Below are positions 26,101 to 33,420 of a stretch of 64,000 nucleotides of DNA, one piece after another. The position numbers and the translations under genes were made by a program. The stretch lies in NCBI RefSeq assembly GCF_000764305.2, contig NW_025941719.1, forward strand, positions 588,919 through 652,918, read 5' to 3'. The stretch's first letter is position 1; every line of letters begins with the position of its first letter. The stretch is from Hyalella azteca (lineage: Eukaryota > Arthropoda > Malacostraca > Amphipoda > Hyalellidae). Below the pieces are notes generated by a model. It made no database searches and was not told the DNA's origin. It saw nothing but the letters and a program-made list of their open reading frames with translations.

Positions 26101-29100
26101 CACTTTTTTATAAGATTATTAAGATTAAAGAGGCAGGTTGAAGAATGGACAATTTTAATTGTGATGCTCGATAATAAGAGGCGTATTTTAACAGTAGACC
26201 CGTTCTGACATAAAAAAGCAATTAGTTTTTCATAAAATAATTTTTTGCTTAGAAGACCATCCTTTACCCCACTTTTGTTCATAATTCATAATATTGAGCA
26301 ATTTATTGTATCATGGGGCTGGCTTGTGTATGCCATCGGCAAAGAAGCTTGTCGCATGATTAGACACTTTCGTAAAGAACGATTCTTGTGACAACAAGAA
26401 ACTTTTCAGCTAAGGACGAAACCGTGAATCATCTGTTCTCGTTCACTTTACAGTTTACTATTTAAATTTAATCATCGGTGATTACTGAAGGGACTCCCAC
26501 TTCGTTCCTAATCATGAATGCTTGTGCAGCCATCTTTAAATGCCCTGACACATGTTCGCACCATTCCATCACTCATGATGTGTTTACCGTACACCTCACT
26601 GATTTGGTGATTTATATCTACGGATTTGAAGCCTTGGGCACAGAAAAACGCACACACTTCGCAGTCGGCAGGATTTTCTATAGCTGAAGGCATTTGAAAT
26701 CACGTACACGATGTAGACTCGATCGGAAGGTTCTGTACTGGCGTCTGTGGCTTCCAAACCGTTGTAGCTACACAGTGCACCTGTGCTAAACGGCGGCCGC
26801 AGTGCTACGGCGGCGTAATTTAAAAACAAAACTTACTCTTAAACATGCCTCGTAATCTATAACTCGTTGATGAATGTTCTCGTCATTATATTTCTGAACA
26901 TTTCAGAGAAACTGAGGCAGTTGAAATGGAATCAATAGCCATTGACGGGAAAAGCAACGCGATGAGCGACACACCCGTCGTCAAGAGGATCCTCAGGTAC
27001 AATGCGTCTTTAATAACAATTTTTTTCAATCATTTCACAGTACCTTCTCAGTTGATAGCTCCTTCCAGGTGTAACTATTGTGGCAAACATTACGAATAAA
27101 TGCAAAATTCTGCGACCAACCATCCAAAGGAAATGCGAAATATTAATTTTCTGATAAATTTTAAAGAATCTACTACGAGTTACAGTAAAAATATATAAAA
27201 ATTTAGTGTAATATTCCTTTTTGGTAAAATTCACCACAAATTTTGATGTAAAATAAATGAGGTATTAAATTACATTACATTTTAATGATAAATTCGAACA
27301 AGAATCTCGTCTCTCAAAGATATGCTCGAGATGATAAACCCGGTAGCTTGGCTACTTTCGCTGATGTTCATTGAAATGTTGTTTTCGTTCAGAAGATTCG
27401 GTCGAGATGAAAGTGGTTGCAGCAGCGACACGTCAAGCGGCATCGTGCGCGGAGTGCTCAAGAGGATGTCACGGGTGACGAGCGACGACACTCACCCTGC
27501 GACGACCCAGCGAAGATCGTCCATGGATGAGCCACAAGGAGTGTTGGGAGCCGGGCTTCCGTTGATAGAACGTCTGAGACTCCTCAAGGAAAAGGAAGAG
27601 AGGGAGGAGAGAGAGCGCGCAAGTAAACCAGTTAATAAACTGAAAGTTGAGGTGGTTGAAGAGGAACCTGAAGTTATAGGAGCGGGATTACCTCTGTTCG
27701 CGAGGCTGAAGCTCCTGAAAGCAAAAGAAGATCGACTAGAGAGGGAGAGGCAACAGTCGGAAAAAGCAAATGCCTCCAGGCTTACAAGGCCCGCAAGATT
27801 CCTTCCCACTTCGAGTATAGCAAAAGAAACTACAGTGGTTTCTGTTCCATCATTCGATTCAAGTAAAGAAACGAAAGTTTCCATTATGGCCTCAAATAAC
27901 GATACAAATTCGAACGAAACCGTAAAAGACAAAGCGTGTGATGCTTCCATGACCAATATTACGGCAAAGAAAACATTAGGACCACTCAAAGCCTTAAGAA
28001 AGGCGGTACTGGAGAAAAATCCAAATGGTGATCAAATCATCCTACCAGACACTATTGGAGGCACCACAATCAACGATCTGAATAAAGACACGAATCCTAA
28101 AGTAGAAAATAAAGAAAGTAATAATGGAACGAGCAACGAAAAATCATCCGAGGATAATAAGAGCTTTAGAAGGGAGCTAACAATCCCAACGATAACAACT
28201 GATGATGCTCCCGCTATGCCAAGTTTAGACTCGACGATTGCTGGCAAGGTTGATGACCCCGAAGACCTGCCAAAAGAGGGCGTTCAGAGAAGTGATAGCT
28301 TTAGGCGGGCAATGGGAGAAGGCCTATTCGGTTCTGAGAAAGACATGAATATAAAAAAATGTGAAGTGGACACTGGCTCTAAGGAGCGCAAGAGATCATT
28401 CTCGTCTACATCGTCAACATCCTCTTCTTCGTTATCCAAGAAAGAAAGCAGCGATGAAAAGGTGACGGATCCCCCAACACACAATGAACAGCCTCAGACA
28501 GTGGAGACCAAAACAGACTCTGAAAAAGACAATGTCGTTGTCAAAGAAATTAATACCAAAGATGACGGGTGTTTGAAAGAAAACTTGGTAACCCAACCAA
28601 TCCAGCCGAAGTTTTTGAAGGTAACCAATGATGGGCATCTTTATTTTGCATTTATTTTGACAACATTAATTTTTTCAGGGCTAGTGCCAATTTATTTTGC
28701 TAAATTTATGTATTATTTCTTAGTTAAATGGGAACTTAGCCAGTTAATTTTTCATTAATCGTAAGTGACATTCTTTTTGCATTCAATCAATTAATATTGC
28801 CTTTGCAGGTTCCATCGGATGAAACTCCTCCTTCGCTTTCATCTCCCGAAAGCAGCGATACCGCGGAACGGAGAGTTCTAAAGAGCATCCTGAAGAAAAT
28901 GTCCAACCAGGAAGCTAAGAGCGAATTCATGCGTGTTTCCGACTTGAGAAAGCTGATGCGAGCTCCTACCGTTGAAGGATATGCCGCCCGCCGAGCCAAG
29001 TTTAATAAATCAGTTTCTTTCCAACGGAAAACTTTGAACTCTCCTCCCTATACTGGCACCATCGAAGATGCTTTACGAAGAAACAGCACATCTGAAGACG

Positions 29101-31723
29101 GTAGACTTTCACACAGTTTAATGCGACAGACATCAGTAACAAGTCCTTCATCCAACCAAAGAGGACGAAATGCCATCAAATTTTCGGAGCCGAAGGATGG
29201 ACTGTCGGCTGACAGTATGAGTAAACTCATCACTCGTTTGGGGTCGGCTGGGAAAGATCCGCGTCCCATCTCTGAGTCCGAGGCACTTGCCCATGGCGTT
29301 GGGATCATCTTGCAAAATAAGATGGTACAACATAGGATGTTATCAGAGAATTTGCAATGCAGCTGAAAAGCTGGACTTTAAACTTTTCAATATCTGTATT
29401 TTTACAATTTTGTATGTGCTTTTTCTTTGGCTTCAAGACAATATCAAAACTGCAATTAATATTCAGGTTAAATCTTACATTTCAGTTATTAAGTAATCAT
29501 AGGCATGTGATAGGTAACTTCAAGCTTTCAAGAATAGCATAAGTTCATGCAAATCCAAACTTCTCCACCTCCAGCCTTGAGTTGTATGCACAACTTGTCT
29601 CTGAGCATGACACAATAGACTCTTAATTAATGCATTTGCCTAAATTTCACGCATATATATCATTACCCATTGCAGCTTGTGTTTATCGTTAATACAGGCT
29701 GACATCGAAAGCGCTTGGGAAACCCGAATGGCTGCTTTACACCAAGAAATTGTCGACAGAGACGCCACCATCCGAAGACTTGCTGACTTCATGAACAGCA
29801 TGGGCGTCGTAAGTATCTTGCCCTGTGATGGCGATGTTAAGTCGGCCTTCGCAGAAAATTATTGAGTAGCGATGTGAACTGGAACAATCGTTTCGCCTAA
29901 AATATTGATTCTTTTGCTTCGTTTATGTGAATCGTTGTTTATGTGAATCGTTCGTTTTTTGTACTTCGTTTAAAGTTACACAATATTTTAGACTAGTAGT
30001 TTGGCGAGATGTGATGTCGCATTTGAACTTCAGCAAAAAAATAATGAACAACATGAGCGGCTGGTTAAAGATTAGCACACCTTATATAAGCATCAAGGAA
30101 TAAGTTGCATTTTTTGTTAACGGGTCAATTAATCAATTTCAGTAATGGTAAAGTAATGAACATTTTGCCCCGCAGCCTGACACCACCGTGAATTCACTCG
30201 TATCAAGCGCGAATGAAAGCGATCCGGTGAACGAACCTTCAGCTCTCGAGGCGTCGGAACGGAATGGACTCGTCAGAAGAGCTGACTCTGAACAGTTACG
30301 TGGTTCTTCTTTCGATGCCAGCAATTCAGGGTCCGACGAAGAAGAACCTCTATTCATGGTAAGCTAACATAATATTCATCTGTCTTAAGTGTTACCTTTG
30401 AGTTAGAAAAACAAATTATTGTTTGACGAAAGTTCTCACCTAGAACTTTCCAATGATAGAGCTGAGAATTAATACATCAACTTGCAAATCTTTCATGTCT
30501 GAGATCGACGTTTGAACTCTATCTCTACTGAAGTAATATACGTCCTCTTACAGCGCTGCACTTCGATCGAATCCATCATCCATCACTCTCCAAACGACAC
30601 TGTAGGTACAAGGAAAATTCCGATCTCACCGCAACCTCAGTCATGGCCTCAGCAACGGTTCTCGGCCAACGAAGTCGTAGACAGGCGCCGAGGTCAGCTC
30701 TCTGCTCGGTCACATTCCATAGTTGAGTTCGAGTCCTCTACAGACGACGACGTGTACTCGTTCTCGTCCGACGATGAGCACGTTATTGTTGTCACACCCG
30801 AACCCGACGTACCTGAAGAAATGACAATTGACGAAGATTTTATCGATGGGTACCTGGAAGAGGAGGAGGAAGAAAATCAACTGGATCAAGTAGAAAAAGG
30901 TCTCAAGTCTAATAAACTCAATAGTAAGGACTGGGAAGTTCAAATGCTTGCTCAAAAACTAGCCGACGAACAAAGAACAGTGGCTCGTAGAGTTGACAGG
31001 GATATTGCCACTGGAAAACTACGTAGCGAACTGGCTGACGTTCACAGCGCCTTGGCCACCGAAGACTTAGATGACCTCACCGACAGGGATGTCGTTAGTC
31101 TCCAAACATTTGTCAAGTCTCAAAGGGACAGCCTTAAGCCCTATATTCGACTATACAGCTTAGAAGAGAGACCAGTTTTGGATGAAGAGTTTTGCTCTCT
31201 CTACCGAAGCTACTCGCAAAACATTCTCACGCGAACTACTGAATTGGAAAAATCGGGAAGAAGTCATAAACCGATTCATCAATTGATGAATACTTTGGCT
31301 AGTTTGACTCTACCTGAACGATTCCTTTTAGATCGACTCCACCATAGCCGAGAACGATTTAGAAGGCTTGCCAAACAGCGATCTTTAGGCGATGAGCCTT
31401 TCTCTACCACCGGCTCAAAGAAATTTTCAGCTCTGCGAGAAAACAGCAGTAACAACGCGGCATTCAGAAGGTCACGAAGCATGTGTTCACCTCCTAATTC
31501 TACAGAAACATCACCAAAATTCACGAGAAGTCCCTTACGAGGGCCATCCCCGGTGTTAGAGATAGCAAATGAAACCCGTAGCGGACCGGCTACGGTGTCC
31601 GCCATGTTCGCCAACCTCCAGCGTTCCATGACTAACCTAACCTCCGGCTCGAGAGCTCGAGGACTCGGACCTCGCAGTATGACTTTACAGGAGAGTCAGC
31701 CGATCCTCTACTCCTCTAGGTAG
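13931..31723 (+). CDS. CNG channel beta-type (CNGB/TAX-2-like) subunit, 18-exon gene model, 5' partial
   Basis: Eighteen exons joined at GT/AG sites in matching phase give 1639 residues and a stop; summed exon length is 4920 nt, divisible by 3. Seen: S1 (about residues 36-62), S2/S3 with the TGYLEQGL motif (98-105), S4-like basic segment (151-165), S5 (183-203), pore loop with [11 protein letters not shown] (239-249), S6 (255-274), C-linker (275-359), cyclic-nucleotide-binding domain (360-471) with [12 protein letters not shown] and the RTADVRS ligand-contact segment, then a tail of about 1150 residues. Family knowledge: CNG subunits form tetrameric plasma-membrane cation channels opened by cGMP or cAMP in sensory neurons. 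The linker signature [16 protein letters not shown] and [14 protein letters not shown] recall TAX-2/CNGB rather than CNGA subunits. The first exon starts at an acceptor, so the N-terminus is missing. Exact subfamily is from memory of the family, not from an alignment. Exon segments: 13931-14160, 14519-14705, 15933-16170, 17131-17236, 20702-20760, 21063-21124, 21597-21685, 22966-23071, 23500-23654, 23966-24049, 24339-24435, 25336-25544, 26907-26996, 27393-28620, 28809-29324, 29698-29808, 30176-30358, 30554-31723. Confidence 0.95.
14519..14705 (+). CDS. CNG exon 2: S2 and S3
   Basis: Acceptor ccctcag ends at 14518; donor gtcagt begins at 14706. Encodes [20 protein letters not shown], the conserved TGYLEQGL sequence and [18 protein letters not shown]. 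The S2-S3 loop motif TGYLEQGL is nearly invariant in animal CNG channels. Phase 2 in, phase 0 out. Confidence 0.93.
14706..15932 (+). other. CNG intron 2 with a degenerate short repeat
   Basis: Intronic. At 15595-15885 the sequence is built from variations of GCAGTTAGTGCAGGAGTT and GTAGTTGCAGTAAGTGC, a strongly diverged minisatellite that also makes the antisense ORF at 15762-16073. Confidence 0.6.
15933..16170 (+). CDS. CNG exon 3: S4, S5 and start of the pore turret
   Basis: Acceptor ctccgcag ends at 15932; consensus donor gtaagt starts at 16171. Encodes the basic S4 stretch ([18 protein letters not shown]), the [11 protein letters not shown] linker and S5 with [15 protein letters not shown], then GDWVYPYNA. 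The S3-S4 distance is close to that of other CNG subunits, so no exon seems to be missing between exons 2 and 3. Phase 0 in, phase 1 out. Confidence 0.93.
16171..17130 (+). other. CNG intron 3
   Basis: Holds a perfect hairpin with 11-bp arms (GCATTCTAGCA-CA-TGCTAGAATGC) at 16218-16241, 48 bp past the donor. Otherwise unremarkable A+T-rich intron. Confidence 0.6.
17131..17236 (+). CDS. CNG exon 4: pore helix and selectivity filter
   Basis: Acceptor ttcag ends at 17130; donor gtaagt starts at 17237. Encodes [20 protein letters not shown] then [12 protein letters not shown]. The filter reads TIGD; the acidic position (residue 245 of the partial protein, codon 17208-17210) is Asp, where CNGA subunits have Glu and vertebrate CNGB subunits have Gly. 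Phase 1 in, phase 2 out. Confidence 0.95.
17237..20701 (+). other. CNG intron 4, longest intron
   Basis: About 3.5 kb between the pore exon and the S6 exon. It holds the unassigned ORF at 19384-19809 and C/T-rich sequence at about 20010-20060; the rest is unrecognised. Confidence 0.6.
19384..19809 (+). CDS. Unassigned ORF inside CNG intron 4
   Basis: A stop-free + frame runs from 19384 to the TGA at 19807-19809 (ATG at 19477). The translation is polar and plausible: [20 protein letters not shown] near the start, then acidic and Asn-rich stretches with three NxT/S sites, and a basic [14 protein letters not shown] possible acceptor (accgcacag, ending 19396) and donor (gtgcgt at about 19712) frame it, but its phase does not fit insertion between CNG exons 4 and 5 (an immediate stop results). 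The 3' end has a run of 12 A. It could be an exon of another transcript, a retrocopy fragment, or chance. No family recognised. Confidence 0.25.
   Translation, partial: SNRTDDAAETSQPNDTQIEEFLAGTNITSTPMRGQEGFLRDKNEGPSEELAGDSFLLEEYTYVAAGENISGNNFTKNVLDSRTDLSVRDDAKRKKGKHKSRLLLIRTNTGCVSSVHKPVLFEKGSIINKISPGVKEKKKTR
20702..20760 (+). CDS. CNG exon 5: S6
   Basis: Acceptor gctgcag ends at 20701; donor gtgagt starts at 20761. Encodes [20 protein letters not shown], a textbook CNG S6 helix with the FATIVG ending completed by the next exon. Phase 2 in, phase 1 out. Confidence 0.95.
21063..21124 (+). CDS. CNG exon 6: post-S6 / start of C-linker
   Basis: Acceptor ttttcag ends at 21062; donor gtgcgt starts at 21125. 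Encodes [20 protein letters not shown], the first C-linker helix. The NANRLEFE sequence is like TAX-2/CNGB-type subunits. Phase 1 in, phase 0 out. Confidence 0.93.
21597..21685 (+). CDS. CNG exon 7: C-linker
   Basis: Acceptor gaacag ends at 21596; donor gtcagt starts at 21686. Encodes [20 protein letters not shown] then QRWYDYSWS. The K/R-V-P-x-x-M and RWYDYSWS pattern is the conserved C-linker of CNG subunits. An (ATA)n microsatellite lies just inside the following intron. Confidence 0.93.
21693..21713. repeat. (ATA)n microsatellite
   Basis: About seven ATA/ATAATA units directly after the exon 7 donor, within intron 7. Confidence 0.9.
21721..22965 (+). other. CNG intron 7
   Basis: About 1.3 kb intron; no ORF, array or mobile element recognised beyond the ATA run at its start. 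Confidence 0.5.
22966..23071 (+). CDS. CNG exon 8: C-linker to cyclic-nucleotide-binding domain
   Basis: Acceptor ttggcag ends at 22965; donor gtcagt starts at 23072. Encodes [20 protein letters not shown] and [16 protein letters not shown]. The LPDKLR-E-A-HVNL-TLKK pattern is a CNG hallmark. Phase 2 in, phase 0 out. Confidence 0.95.
23500..23654 (+). CDS. CNG exon 9: first half of the cyclic-nucleotide-binding domain
   Basis: Acceptor gattacag ends at 23499; donor gtaaat starts at 23655. Encodes [40 protein letters not shown] and [11 protein letters not shown], the first beta-roll strands including the PGD and RKGEVAREM segments. Phase 0 in, phase 2 out. Confidence 0.95.
23966..24049 (+). 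CDS. CNG exon 10: phosphate-binding cassette
   Basis: Acceptor tttcag ends at 23965; donor gttagt starts at 24050. Encodes [20 protein letters not shown] then ILNLDGLN. The FGEIGIL segment is the phosphate-binding cassette that holds the cyclic nucleotide. Phase 2 in, phase 2 out. Confidence 0.95.
24339..24435 (+). CDS. CNG exon 11: end of beta-roll and B helix
   Basis: Acceptor aatttcag ends at 24338; donor gtaaac starts at 24436. Encodes [20 protein letters not shown] and [13 protein letters not shown]. The Arg-Thr pair (440-441) is at the position that contacts the cyclic phosphate and purine in CNG channels. Phase 2 in, phase 0 out. Confidence 0.95.
24436..25335 (+). other. CNG intron 11
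   Basis: About 0.9 kb; short ATGAATT(C)TCATT repeats directly before exon 12 (25270-25322). Nothing else recognised. Confidence 0.5.
25336..25544 (+). CDS. CNG exon 12: C helix and start of the tail
   Basis: Acceptor ctggcag ends at 25335; donor gtgcgg (weak) starts at 25545. Encodes [17 protein letters not shown] (C helix), a serine run, and [28 protein letters not shown] (basic tail start). The exon is much more GC-rich than the flanking introns. By eye, the C-helix position equivalent to CNGA1 Asp604 falls on Ala with an Asp beside it, so ligand preference cannot be read off. Its 3' end and donor are duplicated 137 bp downstream. Confidence 0.9.
25518..25840. repeat. Tandem duplication of the exon 12 end and its donor
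   Basis: The segment CTTCAGGAAGAGCAGAGC + AATGACACGGTGCGGATAA at 25518-25554 recurs at 25655-25691 (offset 137 bp), followed in both by related sequence (AATGA.GGAGAGTTATAGTG). A further partial copy of the latter part is at about 25766-25800, and TTCCAAGCATG / TTGAAGGCTCTACCA also recur. See findings for the possible microexon. Confidence 0.85.
26290..26829 (-). pseudogene. Degraded mariner transposase, N-terminal half, in CNG intron 12
   Basis: The minus strand reads [36 protein letters not shown] and [11 protein letters not shown], the paired-type helix-turn-helix region of mariner transposases (the class often annotated as SETMAR-like in arthropods). Past an in-frame stop at about 26508 the similarity continues in broken frames ([33 protein letters not shown]) to about 26290. 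The C-terminal catalytic part is missing. It shares the upstream sequence GCTACGGCGGCGTAATTT with the copy at 51 kb. Inactive. Confidence 0.85.
26907..26996 (+). CDS. CNG exon 13: short linker exon
   Basis: Acceptor atttcag ends at 26906; donor gtacaa starts at 26997. Encodes [31 protein letters not shown]. Called on phase (2 in, 2 out), consensus-like acceptor and join to the next exon; there is no domain match of its own. It lies just downstream of a mariner fragment on the opposite strand. Confidence 0.75.
27393..28620 (+). CDS. CNG exon 14: long low-complexity cytoplasmic tail with duplicated GAGLPL module
   Basis: Acceptor gttcag ends at 27392; donor gtaacc starts at 28621 (phase 2 in, 0 out). 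409 codons rich in Ser, Lys, Glu and Asn. Two copies of a 27-residue charged module (27541-27621 and 27673-27753) start GAGLPL, followed by RL.LLK.KE and R.ERER; a weaker third ([14 protein letters not shown]) lies near 27979. Likely helical or coiled. [10 protein letters not shown] near 27442 is a basic amphipathic stretch of the type that can bind calmodulin; that is inference. No catalytic domain. An in-frame ATG at 27322 lies inside the upstream intron and is not needed. Confidence 0.9.
28621..28808 (+). other. CNG intron 14, short and partly open
   Basis: 188 bp. The exon 14 frame stays open for 45 codons into it (to TAA at 28756-28758) and would encode a strongly hydrophobic tail ([20 protein letters not shown]). 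Probably a by-product of the T-rich intron. Confidence 0.6.
28809..29324 (+). CDS. CNG exon 15: tail with SILKKMS and KSVSF motifs
   Basis: Acceptor tttgcag ends at 28808 (phase 0). Encodes [27 protein letters not shown], then KSVSFQRK, a match to the RVxF consensus for protein phosphatase 1 docking, and a stretch ending GIILQNKM. The donor is the least certain of the model: gtacaa at 29325 is in the right phase (0) but weak. Without splicing, the frame runs on to a TGA at 29364-29366, adding 13 residues, which would make a shorter isoform. Confidence 0.8.
29698..29808 (+). CDS. CNG exon 16: short predicted coiled-coil
   Basis: Acceptor taatacag ends at 29697; consensus donor gtaagt starts at 29809; 37 codons, phase 0 both ends. 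Encodes [20 protein letters not shown] and [17 protein letters not shown], with heptad-like hydrophobic spacing. CNGA subunits have a C-terminal leucine zipper that sets stoichiometry; whether this helix plays such a role is inference. Confidence 0.8.
30176..30358 (+). CDS. CNG exon 17: acidic tail
   Basis: Acceptor ccccgcag ends at 30175; donor gtaagc starts at 30359; 61 codons, phase 0 both ends. Ser/Glu-rich, ending [13 protein letters not shown]. No recognised domain. Assigned to the CNG gene by phase and position between exons 16 and 18. Confidence 0.75.
30554..31723 (+). CDS. CNG exon 18: terminal exon, C-terminus
   Basis: Acceptor cttacag ends at 30553; stop TAG at 31721-31723; 389 residues. 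Order: Ser/acidic region with [10 protein letters not shown], a well-structured-looking helical block (about residues 130-270 of the exon; [20 protein letters not shown] ... [20 protein letters not shown] ... [20 protein letters not shown]), then a Ser/Arg/Pro-rich end with many SP and RS sites. I do not recognise the helical block as a named domain. It is joined to the channel by phase only; a separate downstream gene starting elsewhere is the alternative. Confidence 0.8.
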   Translation, partial: RCTSIESIIHHSPNDTVGTRKIPISPQPQSWPQQRFSANEVVDRRRGQLSARSHSIVEFESSTDDDVYSFSSDDEHVIVVTPEPDVPEEMTIDEDFIDGYLEEEEEENQLDQVEKGLKSNKLNSKDWEVQMLAQKLADEQRTVARRVDRDIATGKLRSELADVHSALATEDLDDLTDRDVVSLQTFVKSQRDSLKPYIRLYSLEERPVLDEEFCSLYRSYSQNILTRTTELEKSGRSHKPIHQLMNTLASLTLPERFLLDRLHHSRERFRRLAKQRSLGDEPFSTTGSKKFSALRENSSNNAAFRRSRSMCSPPNSTETSPKFTRSPLRGPSPVLEIANETRSGPATVSAMFANLQRSMTNLTSGSRARGLGPRSMTLQESQPILYSSR

Positions 31724-33194
31724 CACATTTTAACGAAGATGAGAATATTTTTGCTGCAATAATTATTAGGTCATCTCACATATTTGCTAAAAAATATGCT
31801 CATCTATTTAAATATAGGAAACTTTACTATCAATCGAGTTACATCAACATAGAATGAACACCGTAAGAAATAAATGGAATCCGAATTGGCAATAAGTGAG
31901 AACAAAATAGCGGCCACATTATTATTACAATGGTCTTCTTCGGAACTCAAATAAAAACAGCTGTTCAGTTTAATGTGCGTATTCGTTCAAGCTTAATAGC
32001 GTATTTATTGTAACTTTTATAGTAAGAGTTTGTTCTGTAGAAATAACCCGGCTTCTGATCCCGCTTGTAGGTAACCATCAAGCTTTCCTTCAATTCCCAC
32101 TTCTTAAATCTGCGATAAAAAAATATATTTCAGAACTGCATGGGACGAAACAAGGGCCATTCAGGCGAGAATAATATTTTTTCTTTGGAATCCTGGGGTC
32201 CATATTTAGGCGCCACTATTATTGCTGCATGCATTACATTCATCTTTATTCCCCCAATGCAAGTAATGTCAGTGAATGCTAAGTACTGATTACAGTCTAT
32301 GTCTGCTGTTTCCGACCTTCAGGTTGCTATATTTGGTCCATCAGGGTCTGGGATGTGAATTCACCCCAGAGCAAATGAATTGACCATAGAAGGTACTACT
32401 CGACGAAATTCATGCAGATATTTACAAGTTTTCTGGATCATATAGAAATTATGTATCACGTTAAGGATGTGTTTTTCAATTAATATGCACTATGTTATTT
32501 AGTTGCACAAGTGGCCATGACAAACCCAGCTCTGTGCGGTATTGACGCGTATGGATCGAAAAATTGGACAAAAAAACTTAGCGTATCAGATCCAGCATTT
32601 ATACTGTAAGTGAATCAACCGTTGATTTCGACCAAACGTTAAGGAAATTTAGCACTGCTGTGGTTGATACTTCGATTGTGCGGGCGGTTCTTGCGTTTTT
32701 TTGCTCTAGGGCAAACTTGCATCACGCGACAGAAAACTTCAGCAATGAAAAACTCTTCCTTTCCTTGGCCTCCGCAAATAATCGAGTGTGCTTTAGAAAG
32801 ATTATTAAATAAGTTAGTCATGGCACAGAGCTTTATCCGCGTTGCAATAGCTTATATATGTTCCGAGTATCTACCTTAATTTGTATCATGCATCCAAAAT
32901 AATTTAAAAATATTGTTTCTAGACAGGGTTAGACAAAACGTGCCATTTTGTTCTATATAAATTGAAGTCAAGTGACTACGCGCGCTTGGAATCTTCAGTT
33001 TTTTTTGGTTAATTTAACTTCATTACCAGCTTATATTTTAAAATAATATCTAAATAGTTGTTCAAAAATTTAGGAAAAACTGTTAGGAGATGCCAAATTC
33101 AAAATTATTATTGTAGATTCAACAGAATTTGAAAAAAAGATTGGTCAAAACTAGGCTTACGTTGAGACTTGAGCATCGTTCAGTTTTGTTGTAG
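31724..33194 (+). other. 3' flank of the CNG gene
   Basis: 3' UTR up to about 31880-31980 by the poly(A) signals, then unrecognised A+T-rich sequence. Confidence 0.5.
31869..31955 (+). promoter_or_regulatory. Candidate polyadenylation signals of the CNG gene
   Basis: AATAAA occurs at 31869-31874 and again at 31950-31955, 146 and 227 bp after the CNG stop codon. Either is well placed for the 3' end. In A+T-rich DNA the hexamer also occurs by chance. Confidence 0.4.
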
Positions 33195-33420
33195 CTGCTT
33201 CGAACGTTGTCATATTTCAGCTTCGAATGTTGCAATATTTCAGCTTCGAATGTTGCAATATTTCAGCTTCGAATGTTGCAATATTTCAGCTTCGAATGTT
33301 GCTATATTTCAGCTTCGAATTCTGTTATATTTCAGCATCGAATATTGTTATATTTCAGCTTCGAATGCTGTTATATTCCAGCATCGAATGTTGTTGTATT
33401 TGAGCATTGAATGCTGTTAA
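33195..33420. repeat. 23-bp minisatellite, about 10 copies
   Basis: Unit TTTCAGCTTCGAATGTTGCA + ATA, period 23 bp. As 23 is not a multiple of 3, each reading frame cycles through all three translations of the unit, giving the two overlapping spurious ORFs here. Right-hand copies diverge (agcatcgaatattgtt). Confidence 0.93.

Noticed and set aside
27492..28638. Antisense ORFs opposite exon 14
   Set aside because: Shadow frames of the true coding exon; the sense frame has phase-matched splice sites.
33169..33420. ORFs with a FECCNISASNVAIFQ repeat
   Set aside because: Translation of a 23-bp minisatellite; the same peptide appears in two overlapping frames.
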